A stretch of DNA of 64,000 bases, taken from an uncultured Aequorivita sp. Its GTDB lineage: Bacteria > Bacteroidota > Bacteroidia > Flavobacteriales > Flavobacteriaceae. A program made the translations under genes and the position numbers. Position 1 is the stretch's first letter, and each line of letters starts with the position of its first letter. Positions 1-8,623 of the stretch are shown here, piece after piece. Where the stretch lies: assembly GCA_937125455.1 (NCBI GenBank), contig CAKZLK010000058.1, forward strand, positions 1-64,000. The letters run 5' to 3'. Under the pieces are notes generated by a model. That model searched no databases, had not been told where the DNA came from, and worked only from the letters and a program-made list of their open reading frames with translations.

Positions 1-257
1 CGCGCGGCAAGGCAGGCGCCAAGCGCGGGCTGCGCCGCGAGGAAATAATCGGCTTTACCGTGTGCCTCTAATGCCGCTTCATCGGCGTATTTTTCCATGA
101 AAATATAGACGTTAGGCTCTTTGCTGGATTTATAAAGCTCATACAATAAGCAGCCCGCTTCAGGGGCGTTGACTTTGCCCGCGAGTGCGTTTGCCGCAGT
201 TTCAAATTCGCTGTCTTTACCCTCAGGAATGGTGAGTTTTGCAATTACGCCGATCAT
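1..257 (-). CDS. Antibiotic biosynthesis monooxygenase (ABM) family / putative quinol monooxygenase, 3' end cut by window
   Basis: Reading the minus strand from an ATG at 257 gives about 85 residues starting MIGVIAKLTIPEGKDSEF and containing AGCLLYELYKS and VYIFMEKYADEAALEAH. This is the pattern of the small ferredoxin-like ABM/YgiN family, whose members oxidise quinols or act as dimeric heme or aromatic-binding proteins. The start is supported by an AGAGGA Shine-Dalgarno sequence just upstream. The stop codon lies beyond base 1. The gene follows the GntR regulator on the same strand with a 62-bp gap, so the two could be co-transcribed. Base composition and the strong ribosome site differ from everything after ~1 kb. 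Family is fairly sure; substrate unknown. Confidence 0.75.
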   Translation of the reverse strand, partial: MIGVIAKLTIPEGKDSEFETAANALAGKVNAPEAGCLLYELYKSSKEPNVYIFMEKYADEAALEAHGKADYFLAAQPALGACLAA

Positions 258-319
258 GGTTTTCCTCTTGATTAAATGTGCCTACGGAATGGCAGACTTA
301 CCGTGAAAAATCCAACATA

Positions 320-997
320 TTAAATCTGGGTGCGCATTTTAAAATCCTGCGTGTAGGCAAGCTTCACAAGCGTGATTGAGTGATCTGATTGCCAGGTTGA
401 GCGCTGGATAATGAAGACCGCATCTTCCGGCTCAATGGCGAGTTGTTGCGCTTGATATTTCGTAGCGCCGGCCGCAGAACATGAAATGCTGCCATGTGTG
501 AAAAGCGCCTTTTCAACAAGCCATTCATTCGGACTCATGTTGCCAAAATCATTATCCGCCGCATCGGGTACCGCATCCAAATTTATCAGCCTGTCTTCAA
601 GCTGGTAAGGCCGTTCATCAGAAAGGTGCAAGCAACAAATATGGAGCAGCGGCGCGCCCGAAAATTGTCCGGTCTTGTCCAGCTCGTTGCCGCCATTTTT
701 CGCTGTGAGTAATTTGTACCCATAATTTGCGCCACTATCGACAATCTCCTGACGGACGATTGGAATTGTAAGCGTTGACGAATGCGCGCGTCGTGCAGCT
801 ACTTTGGTTCCCGCTTTACGGCGGCGAACGACTATCCCGCGCTGGACCAAATCAGCCATCGCCCTTCGGATGGTGCCGCGCGCCACGCCAAATTCGGCGG
901 CCAACTGTTCCTCGTGCGGCAGACTACCTCCCGCAGGCCATACCTGTCTGGTTATCCGGTGCAGCATCTCGGCTCTGATTTTCTCGTATGCGTGCAT
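320..997 (-). CDS. GntR-family transcriptional regulator with UTRA effector domain
   Basis: The N-terminal ~70 residues form a winged helix of the GntR type (AAEFGVARGTIRRAMADL, then a basic wing). The C-terminal ~150 residues resemble the UTRA small-molecule-binding domain of the HutC subfamily. I chose the ATG at 997 because AGGA lies 5 bases upstream and because the longer open frame reaches into the junction region. It probably regulates the downstream ABM gene or a missing neighbour; the ligand cannot be told. The gene looks proteobacterial in composition and style, unlike the flavobacterial DNA that begins within ~70 bp of its 5' end. Confidence 0.75.
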   Translation of the reverse strand: MHAYEKIRAEMLHRITRQVWPAGGSLPHEEQLAAEFGVARGTIRRAMADLVQRGIVVRRRKAGTKVAARRAHSSTLTIPIVRQEIVDSGANYGYKLLTAKNGGNELDKTGQFSGAPLLHICCLHLSDERPYQLEDRLINLDAVPDAADNDFGNMSPNEWLVEKALFTHGSISCSAAGATKYQAQQLAIEPEDAVFIIQRSTWQSDHSITLVKLAYTQDFKMRTQI

Positions 998-1068
998 CAA
1001 CTTCCTGTTCTGCGTGCGTTTTGATCGGTCATGCTGGGGCCATTTCAAAAATACACCAGAGCGGACGA
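998..1068. other. Junction between foreign-looking left end and flavobacterial DNA
   Basis: The GntR ribosome-binding site ends near 1010. Similarity to SulP starts abruptly at about codon 1066-1069 in the middle of a transmembrane domain. No insertion sequence, att site, tRNA or target duplication is visible between them. The exact breakpoint lies somewhere in this stretch. Confidence 0.6.
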
Positions 1069-2154
1069 TTGACAATGGCCATTATGTTTGGGCTGCCAAA
1101 ACTTACCAAAAAACTTCCCGCAGCATTAATAGCTATTGTTGTTGTAGCCTGTATAACCATCTTCGGTAATCTTGACGTAAGTTCTGTGGGATCTTTTATT
1201 CGCGATGGTGGCGGTAGTGGACTCAAAGGTTCGCTTCCTGTTTTTCAAACGCAAATTTTTACATTTATTGATACTCTAAGCGGGCATTGGGATTTAATAC
1301 TTTCTACTGCCTTTTTACTGGCAGCGGTTGGTTTGATAGAGTCCTTAATGACGCTAAATTTAATTGATGAAATGACCGAAACCCGCGGAAGCGGAAACCG
1401 CGAATGTGTTGCTCAAGGTGGCGCAAATATATTAAACGGACTTTTCGGCGGAATGGGTGGTTGTGCAATGATCGGACAATCAATTATCAACGTAAGTTCT
1501 GGTGGTCGTGGAAGACTTTCTGGTGCTGTTGCAGCGGTTGCACTTTTGTGTTTTGTACTTTTTGGAGCACCTTTAATTGAACAAATCCCAATTGCAGCTT
1601 TGGTAGGCGTAATGTTTATGGTGGTTATTGGCACCTTTGCATGGAGTAGTTTTAGGATTCTTCACAAAATTCCAGTTGCGGATGCCATTGTTTTGATTAC
1701 GGTTTCGGCAGTAACTGTTTGGCAAGATTTGGCCATTGCGGTTCTTGTGGGTGTAATTATGAGCGCACTTGTTTTTGCTTGGAAAAGTGCCACTATGATT
1801 AGAGCTAGAAAAAGAATTAAGGAGGATGGTACTAAAGTTTATGAAATCTGGGGACCATTATTCTTTGGTTCAACCACAGCTTTTAATAGCAAGTTTGATG
1901 TTTCAACAGATCCAGATTCAATTGAAATTGATTTTATTGAATCTAAAATATCCGACCATTCCGGTGTAGAAGCAGTACGAAATATCGCTAATAAATATAT
2001 TGAAAGCGGAAAGAAAGTGAAACTCACACACCTCAGCCCAGATTGCAAAGCACTGCTTTTAAAATGGAATCCAGAGTTTGAAATTTTTATTGAAAATTCT
2101 ATTGAAGATCCACGTTATTATGTGGTTACCGATACTTTAGACGCCGAAGCGTAA
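1069..2154 (+). CDS. SulP family inorganic anion transporter, C-terminal part only (5' truncated)
   Basis: From about 1069 the frame matches the complete SulP at 6618-8147 (for example GLPKLTKKLPA against GLPKITKAIPA, then VGLIESLMTLNLIDEMTETRG), through the second half of the membrane domain and a C-terminal STAS domain (WGPLFFGS, then LTHLSPDCKALL). SulP proteins carry sulfate, bicarbonate or related anions across the inner membrane, and the STAS domain regulates them. Roughly the first 170-180 residues, with the early membrane helices, are absent. An open frame does extend back to ATG 988, but its first ~28 residues have no SulP similarity and overlap the GntR gene on the other strand. As it stands it cannot make a working transporter. 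The loss coincides with the composition break and is probably an assembly artefact. Confidence 0.85.
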   Translation: MTMAIMFGLPKLTKKLPAALIAIVVVACITIFGNLDVSSVGSFIRDGGGSGLKGSLPVFQTQIFTFIDTLSGHWDLILSTAFLLAAVGLIESLMTLNLIDEMTETRGSGNRECVAQGGANILNGLFGGMGGCAMIGQSIINVSSGGRGRLSGAVAAVALLCFVLFGAPLIEQIPIAALVGVMFMVVIGTFAWSSFRILHKIPVADAIVLITVSAVTVWQDLAIAVLVGVIMSALVFAWKSATMIRARKRIKEDGTKVYEIWGPLFFGSTTAFNSKFDVSTDPDSIEIDFIESKISDHSGVEAVRNIANKYIESGKKVKLTHLSPDCKALLLKWNPEFEIFIENSIEDPRYYVVTDTLDAEA

Positions 2155-2158
2155 TTAA

Positions 2159-2668
2159 TCAATTCTTGCGCGAAAAGTAAAAATCAACCTTTTTTGGTTC
2201 ACCATTTACAGTCCATTCAATCCAAGCATGGAGCGAATCTTTGACAGGGTTTGAATAGGTAATTCTTTCCGGGAAATCGTGGTTTTTATTTTCAAAAGTG
2301 ACTTTTCCATTTTCAGAGGAAATCATTTTAAAAGTAACCGGCTTTTCATCATTTTCATTGACTGTTACCACAGTCAATAATACGGTATCTCCCTTTTGCT
2401 CCAACGCCATAGTTTCAGCAAAAATCGTTTCTTTTCCTTTCTGAGTAAAACTAAATGCCGTAAAGCTATTTTCATTTTCTTTTGACCAAGTTTCTTGGGA
2501 AAACTCTTCTCCAGATTCATTAGTCCAAGTTCCCAAAAGCCATTTCAGTTGGTCAATTTTCTCAAATTTGCCTACGGAAGTTTCGTTTTCAGACTGTTGT
2601 GATTCTGAATTATTTTTACAGGAATTTAGCAGTAAGGGAAATAATGCAAAAAGCAAATACTTTTTCAT
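2159..2668 (-). CDS. DUF6265-like lipoprotein
   Basis: 169 residues with a lipoprotein signal peptide (MKKYLLFALFPLLLNSC, Cys17 as the lipidated residue), a Ser/Glu-rich linker, then a domain beginning KIDQLKWLLGTW. That opening and the later KNHDFPERITY fit the DUF6265 family of Bacteroidota, which has a lipocalin-like appearance. It should sit at a membrane facing the periplasm. It ends 4 bp from the convergent SulP fragment. Function unknown. Confidence 0.7.
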   Translation of the reverse strand: MKKYLLFALFPLLLNSCKNNSESQQSENETSVGKFEKIDQLKWLLGTWTNESGEEFSQETWSKENENSFTAFSFTQKGKETIFAETMALEQKGDTVLLTVVTVNENDEKPVTFKMISSENGKVTFENKNHDFPERITYSNPVKDSLHAWIEWTVNGEPKKVDFYFSRKN

Positions 2669-2688
2669 AGTGGTCAGGTTTTGTTAGG

Positions 2689-2696
2689 CGAAGGTA
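2689..2696 (-). promoter_or_regulatory. -7 promoter box TACCTTCG
   Basis: On the minus strand TACCTTCG lies about 25 bp upstream of the lipoprotein ATG at 2668. It fits the Bacteroidota -7 element TAnnTTTG with one change; the same TTCG variant precedes the genes starting at 47519 and 53550. No clear -33 TTG was assigned. Confidence 0.4.
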
Positions 2697-2713
2697 TCAA
2701 AAAAAGCATTGAT

Positions 2714-3052
2714 CTAGGATATTCTTAAACCATTCTGTACTTCCTTTCCGGGGTGCAACAGAGTAACGTCTTTTCCTTCCACAGCTCCCAAAACAAGACA
2801 TTCGCTCATAAAATTTGCAATTTGTTTCTTTGGAAAATTCACTACAGCTATTACCTGTTTACCAATTAATTCCTCTTTGGAATAAAGAGAAGTAATCTGC
2901 GCCGAAGTTTTTCGCTGTCCCAATTCACTCCCAAAATCTATTAAAAGTTGATAGGAGGGATTTCGGGCTTCGGGGAAGTCGTTAGCTTCTATTATAGTTC
3001 CCACTCGCATTTCGACTTTCTCAAAATCGGTCCAACCAAGATTATTCGTCAT
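2714..3052 (-). CDS. csaA: CsaA-like tRNA-binding protein
   Basis: 112 residues comprising a single tRNA-binding OB-fold domain: FEKVEMRVGTIIEA at the start, LLIDFGSELGQRKTSAQIT in the middle, and IGKQVIAVVNFPKKQIANFMSE with the ECLVLGA end typical of CsaA and the MetRS C-terminal domain. CsaA binds tRNA and has been described as a chaperone for export in Bacillus; its cytosolic role in Bacteroidota is not settled. Its start overlaps the upstream gene's end by 11 bp, which suggests translational coupling. Confidence 0.85.
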   Translation of the reverse strand: MTNNLGWTDFEKVEMRVGTIIEANDFPEARNPSYQLLIDFGSELGQRKTSAQITSLYSKEELIGKQVIAVVNFPKKQIANFMSECLVLGAVEGKDVTLLHPGKEVQNGLRIS

Positions 3053-3353
3053 GATGCAATTTCAATTTCTGAATCATTTCTGGTGAAATTTCTCCTTGAT
3101 CTGCGCCATATGCATCAACTAGCAAACCTTTAATTCCATCGTTCGTTTCTATTAAATATAAAATAGTATTGTCGCCAGGATTGGTCATTCCTTCAAAACG
3201 ATAAAATTTAATAACGTCCAGTTCGCCAGCCTTCCACTTTTTTTGAAGCGATTTAGATTCTATGCCTTCGCCTACAAGATTAAAGTCTTCGGTAAAACCG
3301 TGATTCTGTAAATCTTCAATTGCAACAGAGAGTGATGAGTATGAATTTTTCAT
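3042..3353 (-). CDS. Small conserved flavobacterial protein (often labelled phosphoribosylpyrophosphate synthetase)
   Basis: 103 residues with the conserved pattern LQNHGFTEDFNLVGEGIESK, DVIKFYRFEGMTNPGDNTILY and GLLVDAYGADQGEISPEMI. Homologues are common in Flavobacteriaceae and are often named phosphoribosylpyrophosphate synthetase, but no PRPP-binding loop is visible, so I treat that name as unsupported. No signal peptide or membrane segment. It heads a two-gene unit with csaA, overlapping by 11 bp. Confidence 0.7.
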   Translation of the reverse strand: MKNSYSSLSVAIEDLQNHGFTEDFNLVGEGIESKSLQKKWKAGELDVIKFYRFEGMTNPGDNTILYLIETNDGIKGLLVDAYGADQGEISPEMIQKLKLHHDE

Positions 3354-3554
3354 AATAGTTGGTTTAGATTTTTAAAGTTAATGGAGATAATCTGTAACCA
3401 CAAAGTTTTATAAATTCTTTAGGAAAAGTATATTGTTGATTAGTGTAGAAAATAATAACTCAATAACATAATAACTATAGAACTCCATAATTTTATAACC
3501 ACTCAAATATTGTAACTTTAAACCATAGTTTACAACCACTAAAGAAAATAAAAA

Positions 3555-4112
3555 ATGGCCAGAACAGAATCAAAAATGCTCCCATTGGGAACCAAAGCGC
3601 CCGATTTTACATTGATTGATGCGGTAACAAACAAACTTGTTTCCTTAAACGAAGTGCGGGGTGAAAAAGGCACCGTGGTTATGTTTATTTGCAATCACTG
3701 TCCGTTTGTGAAACACGTAAACGAAGAGTTGGTACGTGTATGCAATGATTATCACGTTACAGGTTTTGGTTTTGTTGCAATAAGCAGTAATGATGTTGAA
3801 AAATATCCCCAGGATTCCCCAGCAGAAATGTGGCAAACTGCTCAAAAACAAAATTATCCTTTTCCCTATTTATACGATGAAACTCAGGAAATAGCCAAAG
3901 CCTATGATGCTGCTTGTACTCCAGACTTTTATCTTTTTGACAATGAATTAAAATTAGTTTACCGTGGGCAATTAGACAATAGCCGACCTGGAAATGGTAT
4001 TCCCGTAAACGGTCGCGATCTTCGTGAAGCAATAGATAATTTACTAAATAACAACCCACAACGAAAGGATCAAAAACCAAGTATTGGTTGTAATATTAAG
4101 TGGAAGGAGTGA
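3555..4112 (+). CDS. Thioredoxin-family / AhpC-TSA-like thiol oxidoreductase
   Basis: 185 residues in the redoxin fold: APDFTLIDAVTNK, then VVMFICNHCPFVKHVNEEL with a redox CxxC (C46-N-H-C49), and a thioredoxin-like C-terminal half (ACTPDFYLFDNELKLVYRGQLD) carrying a cis-Pro region. The CNHCPFVK version marks a distinct cytoplasmic subfamily common in Bacteroidota and cyanobacteria. There is no signal peptide, so it acts in the cytosol, probably in thiol-disulfide or peroxide chemistry. It appears monocistronic. The exact substrate is unknown. Confidence 0.85.
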   Translation: MARTESKMLPLGTKAPDFTLIDAVTNKLVSLNEVRGEKGTVVMFICNHCPFVKHVNEELVRVCNDYHVTGFGFVAISSNDVEKYPQDSPAEMWQTAQKQNYPFPYLYDETQEIAKAYDAACTPDFYLFDNELKLVYRGQLDNSRPGNGIPVNGRDLREAIDNLLNNNPQRKDQKPSIGCNIKWKE

Positions 4113-4195
4113 ATTCGTTAATTCGGGATTTGGAAATTTGATACTTTTAAATACAAGAATAAATTATATATAGCCATACATCGGTAGCAATTTAA

Positions 4196-4801
4196 ATGAA
4201 ATATCTTATTGCCATAATATTATTAATTGCATTTTTTGTTTTAGGACAAGTTATGGAAAATGAATTTCCACTTGTTCTTAATCTAGCCATAATAATTATC
4301 GTTTTTTTAATTTCAATTTTATGGGAATACGGTACAATTAATAAAAAAATTGAAGCCGACATAAAATTCAGAAGTCTAAAGAAAACAACATCCTTCTATT
4401 CTTTAGCATTGCCTGTATACTTGACAACACTCTTTTTTTTATATGAAAACTATAAGAATCTAATATTTGTCATTTTGTTATTATGGGCAATTTCATTTGC
4501 TGAATTACTTATGTTCTTCGTTTACAAAAACAAAAAACCATTTACAATCTTTATTAAAGGAAATGAATTAATTTTAAATAAACGATGGACACAAAAAAGA
4601 AATCTAACTGAAGTCAATCAAATCCAATATGACCGAATCAGTAAAGAACTGATATTTGATTTCAAATCAAAACCTGAAATATCTATAAAAACCAAGGAGT
4701 ACAAACCTAATGACATTCAAAGGTTACTCGAAATAATGATTGACAAATCTGAATACGATATTTTTATTCCAAAAAATTATGAACCGATAAAAAACAACTG
4801 A
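4196..4801 (+). CDS. Hypothetical membrane protein with PH-like soluble tail
   Basis: 201 residues. Four hydrophobic segments (about residues 3-20, 26-43, 70-87 and 92-111) are followed by a soluble ~80-residue tail rich in alternating hydrophobic and charged residues (TIFIKGNELILNKRW, LIFDFKSKPEISIKT) that looks like a small beta-domain of the bacterial PH type. I do not recognise the family. Only 85 bp separate it from the preceding gene; the spacer ends in CATACATCGGTAGCAATTTAA, which faintly resembles the attC-like ends near 37.4 kb, but no matching 3' end was found. Confidence 0.55.
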   Translation: MKYLIAIILLIAFFVLGQVMENEFPLVLNLAIIIIVFLISILWEYGTINKKIEADIKFRSLKKTTSFYSLALPVYLTTLFFLYENYKNLIFVILLLWAISFAELLMFFVYKNKKPFTIFIKGNELILNKRWTQKRNLTEVNQIQYDRISKELIFDFKSKPEISIKTKEYKPNDIQRLLEIMIDKSEYDIFIPKNYEPIKNN

Positions 4802-4853
4802 TAATAATTTTAATATCTATTATAAACCTGCTTGTCAATCCAGAATTAACGCT

Positions 4854-5390
4854 CTATCTCCACCCTTCCCTTTTCAACAAATTTTCGATATGTGTGTAAT
4901 GGTGATTGCTATGCCAAGCATACATTCCTGTCATATAAGCCAATGACATAGTGCGGTTGCCTACAGGATGAATCAATTCTTTCTCAAAATTATCTATTGA
5001 GAGTCCTTTCAAAACGTATGTCCATTTGGCGTGAAGCGCAGCAATTGCATTTAGGGAAATGTCAATTGGTGCATTTTTTGAATCGAACAAATTTGCCCAA
5101 GCTTTTTCGTCATACGCTTTTATAGTTGGGGTTTCTTCGGTCAACGCCCATTTAAAGCGCGTATAAGCATTGTGGTGACTGTCATAAATGTGATGGACTG
5201 TTTGTTTCACCGTCCAACCTTCAGGCCTGTATGGTGTATTTAATTCCGCTTCGGAAAGATTGCTAACGAGATTATTCAATCTATTTGGAAAATGTTCCAA
5301 AATGGAAATCCAAGCTTCCAGCTTTTCAGCAGTAATATTTGAAGGGCAATCAAAAGTGCCGATTGGGTATTTCAGTTTCTCTAAATCCAT
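4854..5390 (-). CDS. YfiT/BstA-like metal-dependent bacillithiol S-transferase (DinB fold)
   Basis: 178 residues of the DinB/YfiT four-helix fold. VKQTVHHIYDSHHN and GMYAWHSNHHYTHIENL supply the three histidines (H67, H160, H164), the spacing I recall for Bacillus subtilis YfiT. The family conjugates bacillithiol to electrophiles using a bound divalent metal. Bacillithiol synthesis is represented in this window by bshC at 57317-58912, which makes the role more likely. Cytosolic, no signal peptide. It lies downstream of the immunophilin gene but is separated from it by a strong hairpin (5404-5431), so it probably has its own promoter. Assignment by family pattern only. Confidence 0.75.
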   Translation of the reverse strand: MDLEKLKYPIGTFDCPSNITAEKLEAWISILEHFPNRLNNLVSNLSEAELNTPYRPEGWTVKQTVHHIYDSHHNAYTRFKWALTEETPTIKAYDEKAWANLFDSKNAPIDISLNAIAALHAKWTYVLKGLSIDNFEKELIHPVGNRTMSLAYMTGMYAWHSNHHYTHIENLLKREGWR

Positions 5391-5403
5391 GTGTTAAAAG
5401 TAC

Positions 5404-5431
5404 AAAACGCCCCGATAGCTCGAGACGTTTT
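5404..5431 (-). terminator. Hairpin terminator behind the cyclophilin-FKBP gene
   Basis: On the minus strand AAAACGTCTCGA pairs with TCGGGGCGTTTT around a GCTA loop: a 12-bp stem with two G-T wobbles, beginning with an A run and ending with a T run. It lies 28 bp past the stop of the immunophilin gene and just before the bstA-like gene. Confidence 0.7.
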
Positions 5432-5459
5432 GCTTATTTATTAAAAGTGTTTTTTTAGT

Positions 5460-6392
5460 CTATTTCACATCCATCAATTCCACATCAAAAATCAAGGTAG
5501 CGCTAGGTGGAATTACCCCGCCAGCTCCGCGCTCGCCATAGGCAAGTTGCGAAGGAATTACGAAACGAGCCTTATCGCCCACCTGCAACAATTGGATACC
5601 TTCGTCCCAACCTGAGATTACTTGGCCAACCCCCAATTGAAAATCGATTGGCTGTTTTCTCTTGTATGAGGAATCAAACTCAGTTCCATCCGTAAGTGCA
5701 CCTTTATAGTGCACGGAAACTGTTTTTCCCTTTTCAGCTTTTTTACCGCTTCCCTTTTGGATTATTTTATAGAGCAAGCCACTATCGGTTCTATCAAAAC
5801 CTTCTGAAACTTTCTTTAGTTCTGCCTCCTCTTTTGCTTTTATTGCGGCAATCCGCTGCTCTCTTTCACCCGTAAATTTTCTGAAAGCTTCCACAGCATT
5901 CCACTTTTTAGCTTCTTCGCCCATGCGGATGATTTCAACCTTTTGCATCGTATCACCTTGAGCAACGCTATCAACTACATCCTGCCCTTCCACTACATTT
6001 CCAAAAACGGTGTGTTTGTTATCCAACCAAGGGGTTGCAACGTGGGTGATAAAAAATTGGCTCCCATTGCTTGCTGGGCCTGAATTTGCCATAGAAAGCA
6101 CGCCCGGAGTATCGTGGCGAAGGTCTTGATGAAATTCATCCTCAAAATCGTAGCCCGGTCCGCCAGAACCTGTTCCCTTTGGATCGCCGCCCTGAATCAT
6201 AAAATCTGGGATTACACGGTGAAATTTCAAACCGTCATAATAGGGTGTTCCCTGTGGTTTTGCTGAATTTTCAAGATTACCTTCAGCCAAAGCCACAAAG
6301 TTTCCAACCGTTCCCGGGGTTTTATCGTGTGTAAGTTTTATAAGAATTTCTCCTTTTTCGGTCGTTATTTTTGCGTAAATACCGTCTTGCAT
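5460..6392 (-). CDS. Dual-domain peptidyl-prolyl isomerase: cyclophilin fused to FKBP
   Basis: 310 residues from the ATG at 6392. Residues ~4-150 are a cyclophilin domain ([51 protein letters not shown]). A charged helical linker (~160-200, rich in A/E/K) follows. Residues ~210-310 are an FKBP domain ([53 protein letters not shown]). Both domains catalyse proline cis-trans isomerisation. Such cyclosporin/FK506-binding chimeras are known in Flavobacteria. I preferred MQDGIYAKI over the upstream MRF because homologues begin there. No signal peptide, so probably cytosolic. Confidence 0.9.
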   Translation of the reverse strand: MQDGIYAKITTEKGEILIKLTHDKTPGTVGNFVALAEGNLENSAKPQGTPYYDGLKFHRVIPDFMIQGGDPKGTGSGGPGYDFEDEFHQDLRHDTPGVLSMANSGPASNGSQFFITHVATPWLDNKHTVFGNVVEGQDVVDSVAQGDTMQKVEIIRMGEEAKKWNAVEAFRKFTGEREQRIAAIKAKEEAELKKVSEGFDRTDSGLLYKIIQKGSGKKAEKGKTVSVHYKGALTDGTEFDSSYKRKQPIDFQLGVGQVISGWDEGIQLLQVGDKARFVIPSQLAYGERGAGGVIPPSATLIFDVELMDVK

Positions 6393-6617
6393 TTTTTGTT
6401 TTTTTAAATTGAAACGCAAAGATACGGAAATACGAAATATGAAGTGGGAAATACGAAGTAGGAAGATTTTAAATTTGAACCAAGAGTTAAGATCTATTTG
6501 AGTTTGGAAGGAGTAAATTTTTATATAGGAAATACTCCAAGTAAAAAATAAAACTTGGGGTTATCCATTATACTATTCGTGTAAACAAATTACACAAAAC
6601 TAAAAACCGTTTTTATA

Positions 6618-8147
6618 TCAAACCTTATCAACAACGACTTTGTAACTTGGATCTTCTAAAATATTAACGTCAATAATACTATCAGCATTTTTCAGTAAAT
6701 TCTGACAATCAGGACTTAAATGACGTAAATGAACTTTTTTGCCAACTTTTAAATAACGTTCTGTAATCTTGTTAAGGACCTCAATTGCTGACATATCAAC
6801 TACTCTACTTTCCTTAAAGTCAATTATAACCTCATCTGGATCATTTAAAATATCAAACTTTTCGTTAAACATTGTTACGGAACCAAAAAATAATGGGCCA
6901 TAGATTTCATAGTGTTTTCTTCCTTTCTCGTCAATTGATTTTCTTGCTCTAATACGTTTTGCGTTATCCCAAGCAAAAACCAATGCTGCTATAATAACAC
7001 CGACAATAACAGCCAAAGCCAAATTATGCAAGACAACCGTAACAAACATCACAACAACCATAACGAAAATGTCCGATTTTGGCATCTTATTAAAAGTTTT
7101 TAAACTTGCCCATTCAAAAGTTCCAATAGCAACCATAATCATTAATCCCGTAAGAGCAGCCATTGGCAGCTGTTCTATTAAACCCGCACCAAACATTACA
7201 AATAACAAAAGTGCCACAGCTGCAACAATACCAGAAAGTCTTGCTCTTGCCCCATTTGAAATATTGATAAGACTTTGACCTAACATTGCACAACCACCCA
7301 TTCCAGAAAATATACCTGATAAGATATTTGCCGCACCTTGAGCCACAGCTTCTTTGTTTCCTCTACCACGAGTTTCTGTAATTTCATCAATAATATTTAG
7401 CGTTAACAAACTTTCAATCAATCCTACACCAGCCATAATTGCAGCGTACGGAAAAATCAAAGCCAAAGTTTCAAAGTTGAATGGTACATTCGGAATATGA
7501 AATGGTGGAAAACCACCTTGAATAGAAGCAATATCACCAACCGTTTTTGTATCTATTCCAAATCCAATAACAATTCCAAAAACAGCAAGAATAGCAACCA
7601 ATGACGCAGGAATAGCTTTTGTTATTTTTGGTAATCCCCAAATGATAAGCATCGTTAAAAGTACCAATCCAAGAATAATATATAACGATTGACCTGTTAA
7701 CCAATTCCCTGAAACATCTTTAAATTGAGCGAGTTGGGACATAAAAATGATTATTGCCAAACCATTTACGAAACCAAAAATTACAGGATGCGGTACTAAT
7801 CGCATTAACTTTCCTAATCTGAAAACACCTGCTAAAACCTGAATAATTCCTGCAAGCACCACAGTTGCAAATATATATTCAGGACCGTGCGAAATTGCCA
7901 AAGCAACAACTACTACAGCTACTGCGCCAGTAGCACCTGAAATCATTCCAGGTCGTCCGCCTAAAATAGACGTCACTAATCCCATTACAAAAGCTGCATA
8001 AAGTCCTGTTAATGGAGACAAGCCAGCAATTAAAGCAAAAGCAACCGCCTCTGGTATTAAAGCCAAGGCTACTGTTAAGCCTGACAAAACTTCTATTTTA
8101 TAATCTACTTTTTGTTTAAAGTCGAATAAGTTTATATATTTTTTCAT
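6618..8147 (-). CDS. SulP family inorganic anion transporter (complete)
   Basis: 509 residues. The N-terminal ~400 hold the SulP membrane domain (LTVALALIPEAVAFALIAGLSPLTGLYAAF, GLIESLLTLNIIDEITETRG, GMGGCAMLGQSLINI), and ~410-505 a STAS domain (YEIYGPLFFGS, IIDFKESRVVDMSAIEVL, RHLSPDCQNLL). Probably carries sulfate, bicarbonate or a similar anion across the inner membrane; the Na+/HCO3- and sulfate branches cannot be separated by eye. It is a close paralogue of the truncated gene at 1069-2154, about 4.5 kb away in the opposite orientation. A 476-bp leader region precedes it. Confidence 0.9.
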   Translation of the reverse strand: MKKYINLFDFKQKVDYKIEVLSGLTVALALIPEAVAFALIAGLSPLTGLYAAFVMGLVTSILGGRPGMISGATGAVAVVVVALAISHGPEYIFATVVLAGIIQVLAGVFRLGKLMRLVPHPVIFGFVNGLAIIIFMSQLAQFKDVSGNWLTGQSLYIILGLVLLTMLIIWGLPKITKAIPASLVAILAVFGIVIGFGIDTKTVGDIASIQGGFPPFHIPNVPFNFETLALIFPYAAIMAGVGLIESLLTLNIIDEITETRGRGNKEAVAQGAANILSGIFSGMGGCAMLGQSLINISNGARARLSGIVAAVALLLFVMFGAGLIEQLPMAALTGLMIMVAIGTFEWASLKTFNKMPKSDIFVMVVVMFVTVVLHNLALAVIVGVIIAALVFAWDNAKRIRARKSIDEKGRKHYEIYGPLFFGSVTMFNEKFDILNDPDEVIIDFKESRVVDMSAIEVLNKITERYLKVGKKVHLRHLSPDCQNLLKNADSIIDVNILEDPSYKVVVDKV

Positions 8148-8623
8148 AATAATATCATTACAAACGGGTTACCATTTGCTTATTTTTTTTAGTAATTTGT
8201 TTTGGGTAAGAATCCTCTAAACGAGGTAAAGATGAAAAAGCACTAAATTTCAGGGCGGAGTAACCACAGGAAGATTGAAATTATATATTGTAATTGTGTG
8301 TGCCATTTTAAGAAGTTGCAAAACTAATATATTTCCGGAATAAAAAAAGCCAGTAAGAAACATTCTATATAAAAAATGTAAAAAATTTAATCAATTAGCA
8401 CTTCCAAATATAGGGTCTGTATAATCATAAAGTTATTGTGTATTTATAAGCAACTTTTTCATCCCATGATAGTTAATTAACTTAAACTTTCATTTTTAAT
8501 GATTGTCAAATTGCGTGTCCCTCTTCGCTTTTCGCTAATTGCGTTCAAAAAATTGTAACAAATTCTACACCCATTCGTCATACAAACAACCTCCCGATAG
8601 TTATCGGGACCAAAAACAATCCT
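8148..8623. other. 476-bp divergent intergenic region with a short palindrome
   Basis: No gene is apparent. It lies between divergent genes and should hold both promoters. CCCGATAGTTATCGGG (8593-8608) is a perfect 7-bp-arm palindrome just before the ABC ATPase start. The same motif family (CCCGATAGCT) occurs in the terminator at 5404-5431, so it may be a dispersed palindromic repeat rather than an operator. Confidence 0.4.

Noticed and set aside
988-1068. Native start of SulP at ATG 988
   Set aside because: The first ~28 residues do not resemble SulP, overlap the GntR start on the other strand and cross the composition break.
3042-3353. Phosphoribosylpyrophosphate synthetase function
   Set aside because: Only 103 residues and no PRPP-binding motif; the common database name is not supported by the sequence.
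8593-8608. CCCGATAGTTATCGGG as a terminator or operator of the ABC exporter
   Set aside because: No T run follows and a similar core appears in the hairpin at 5404-5431, so a dispersed palindrome is more likely.
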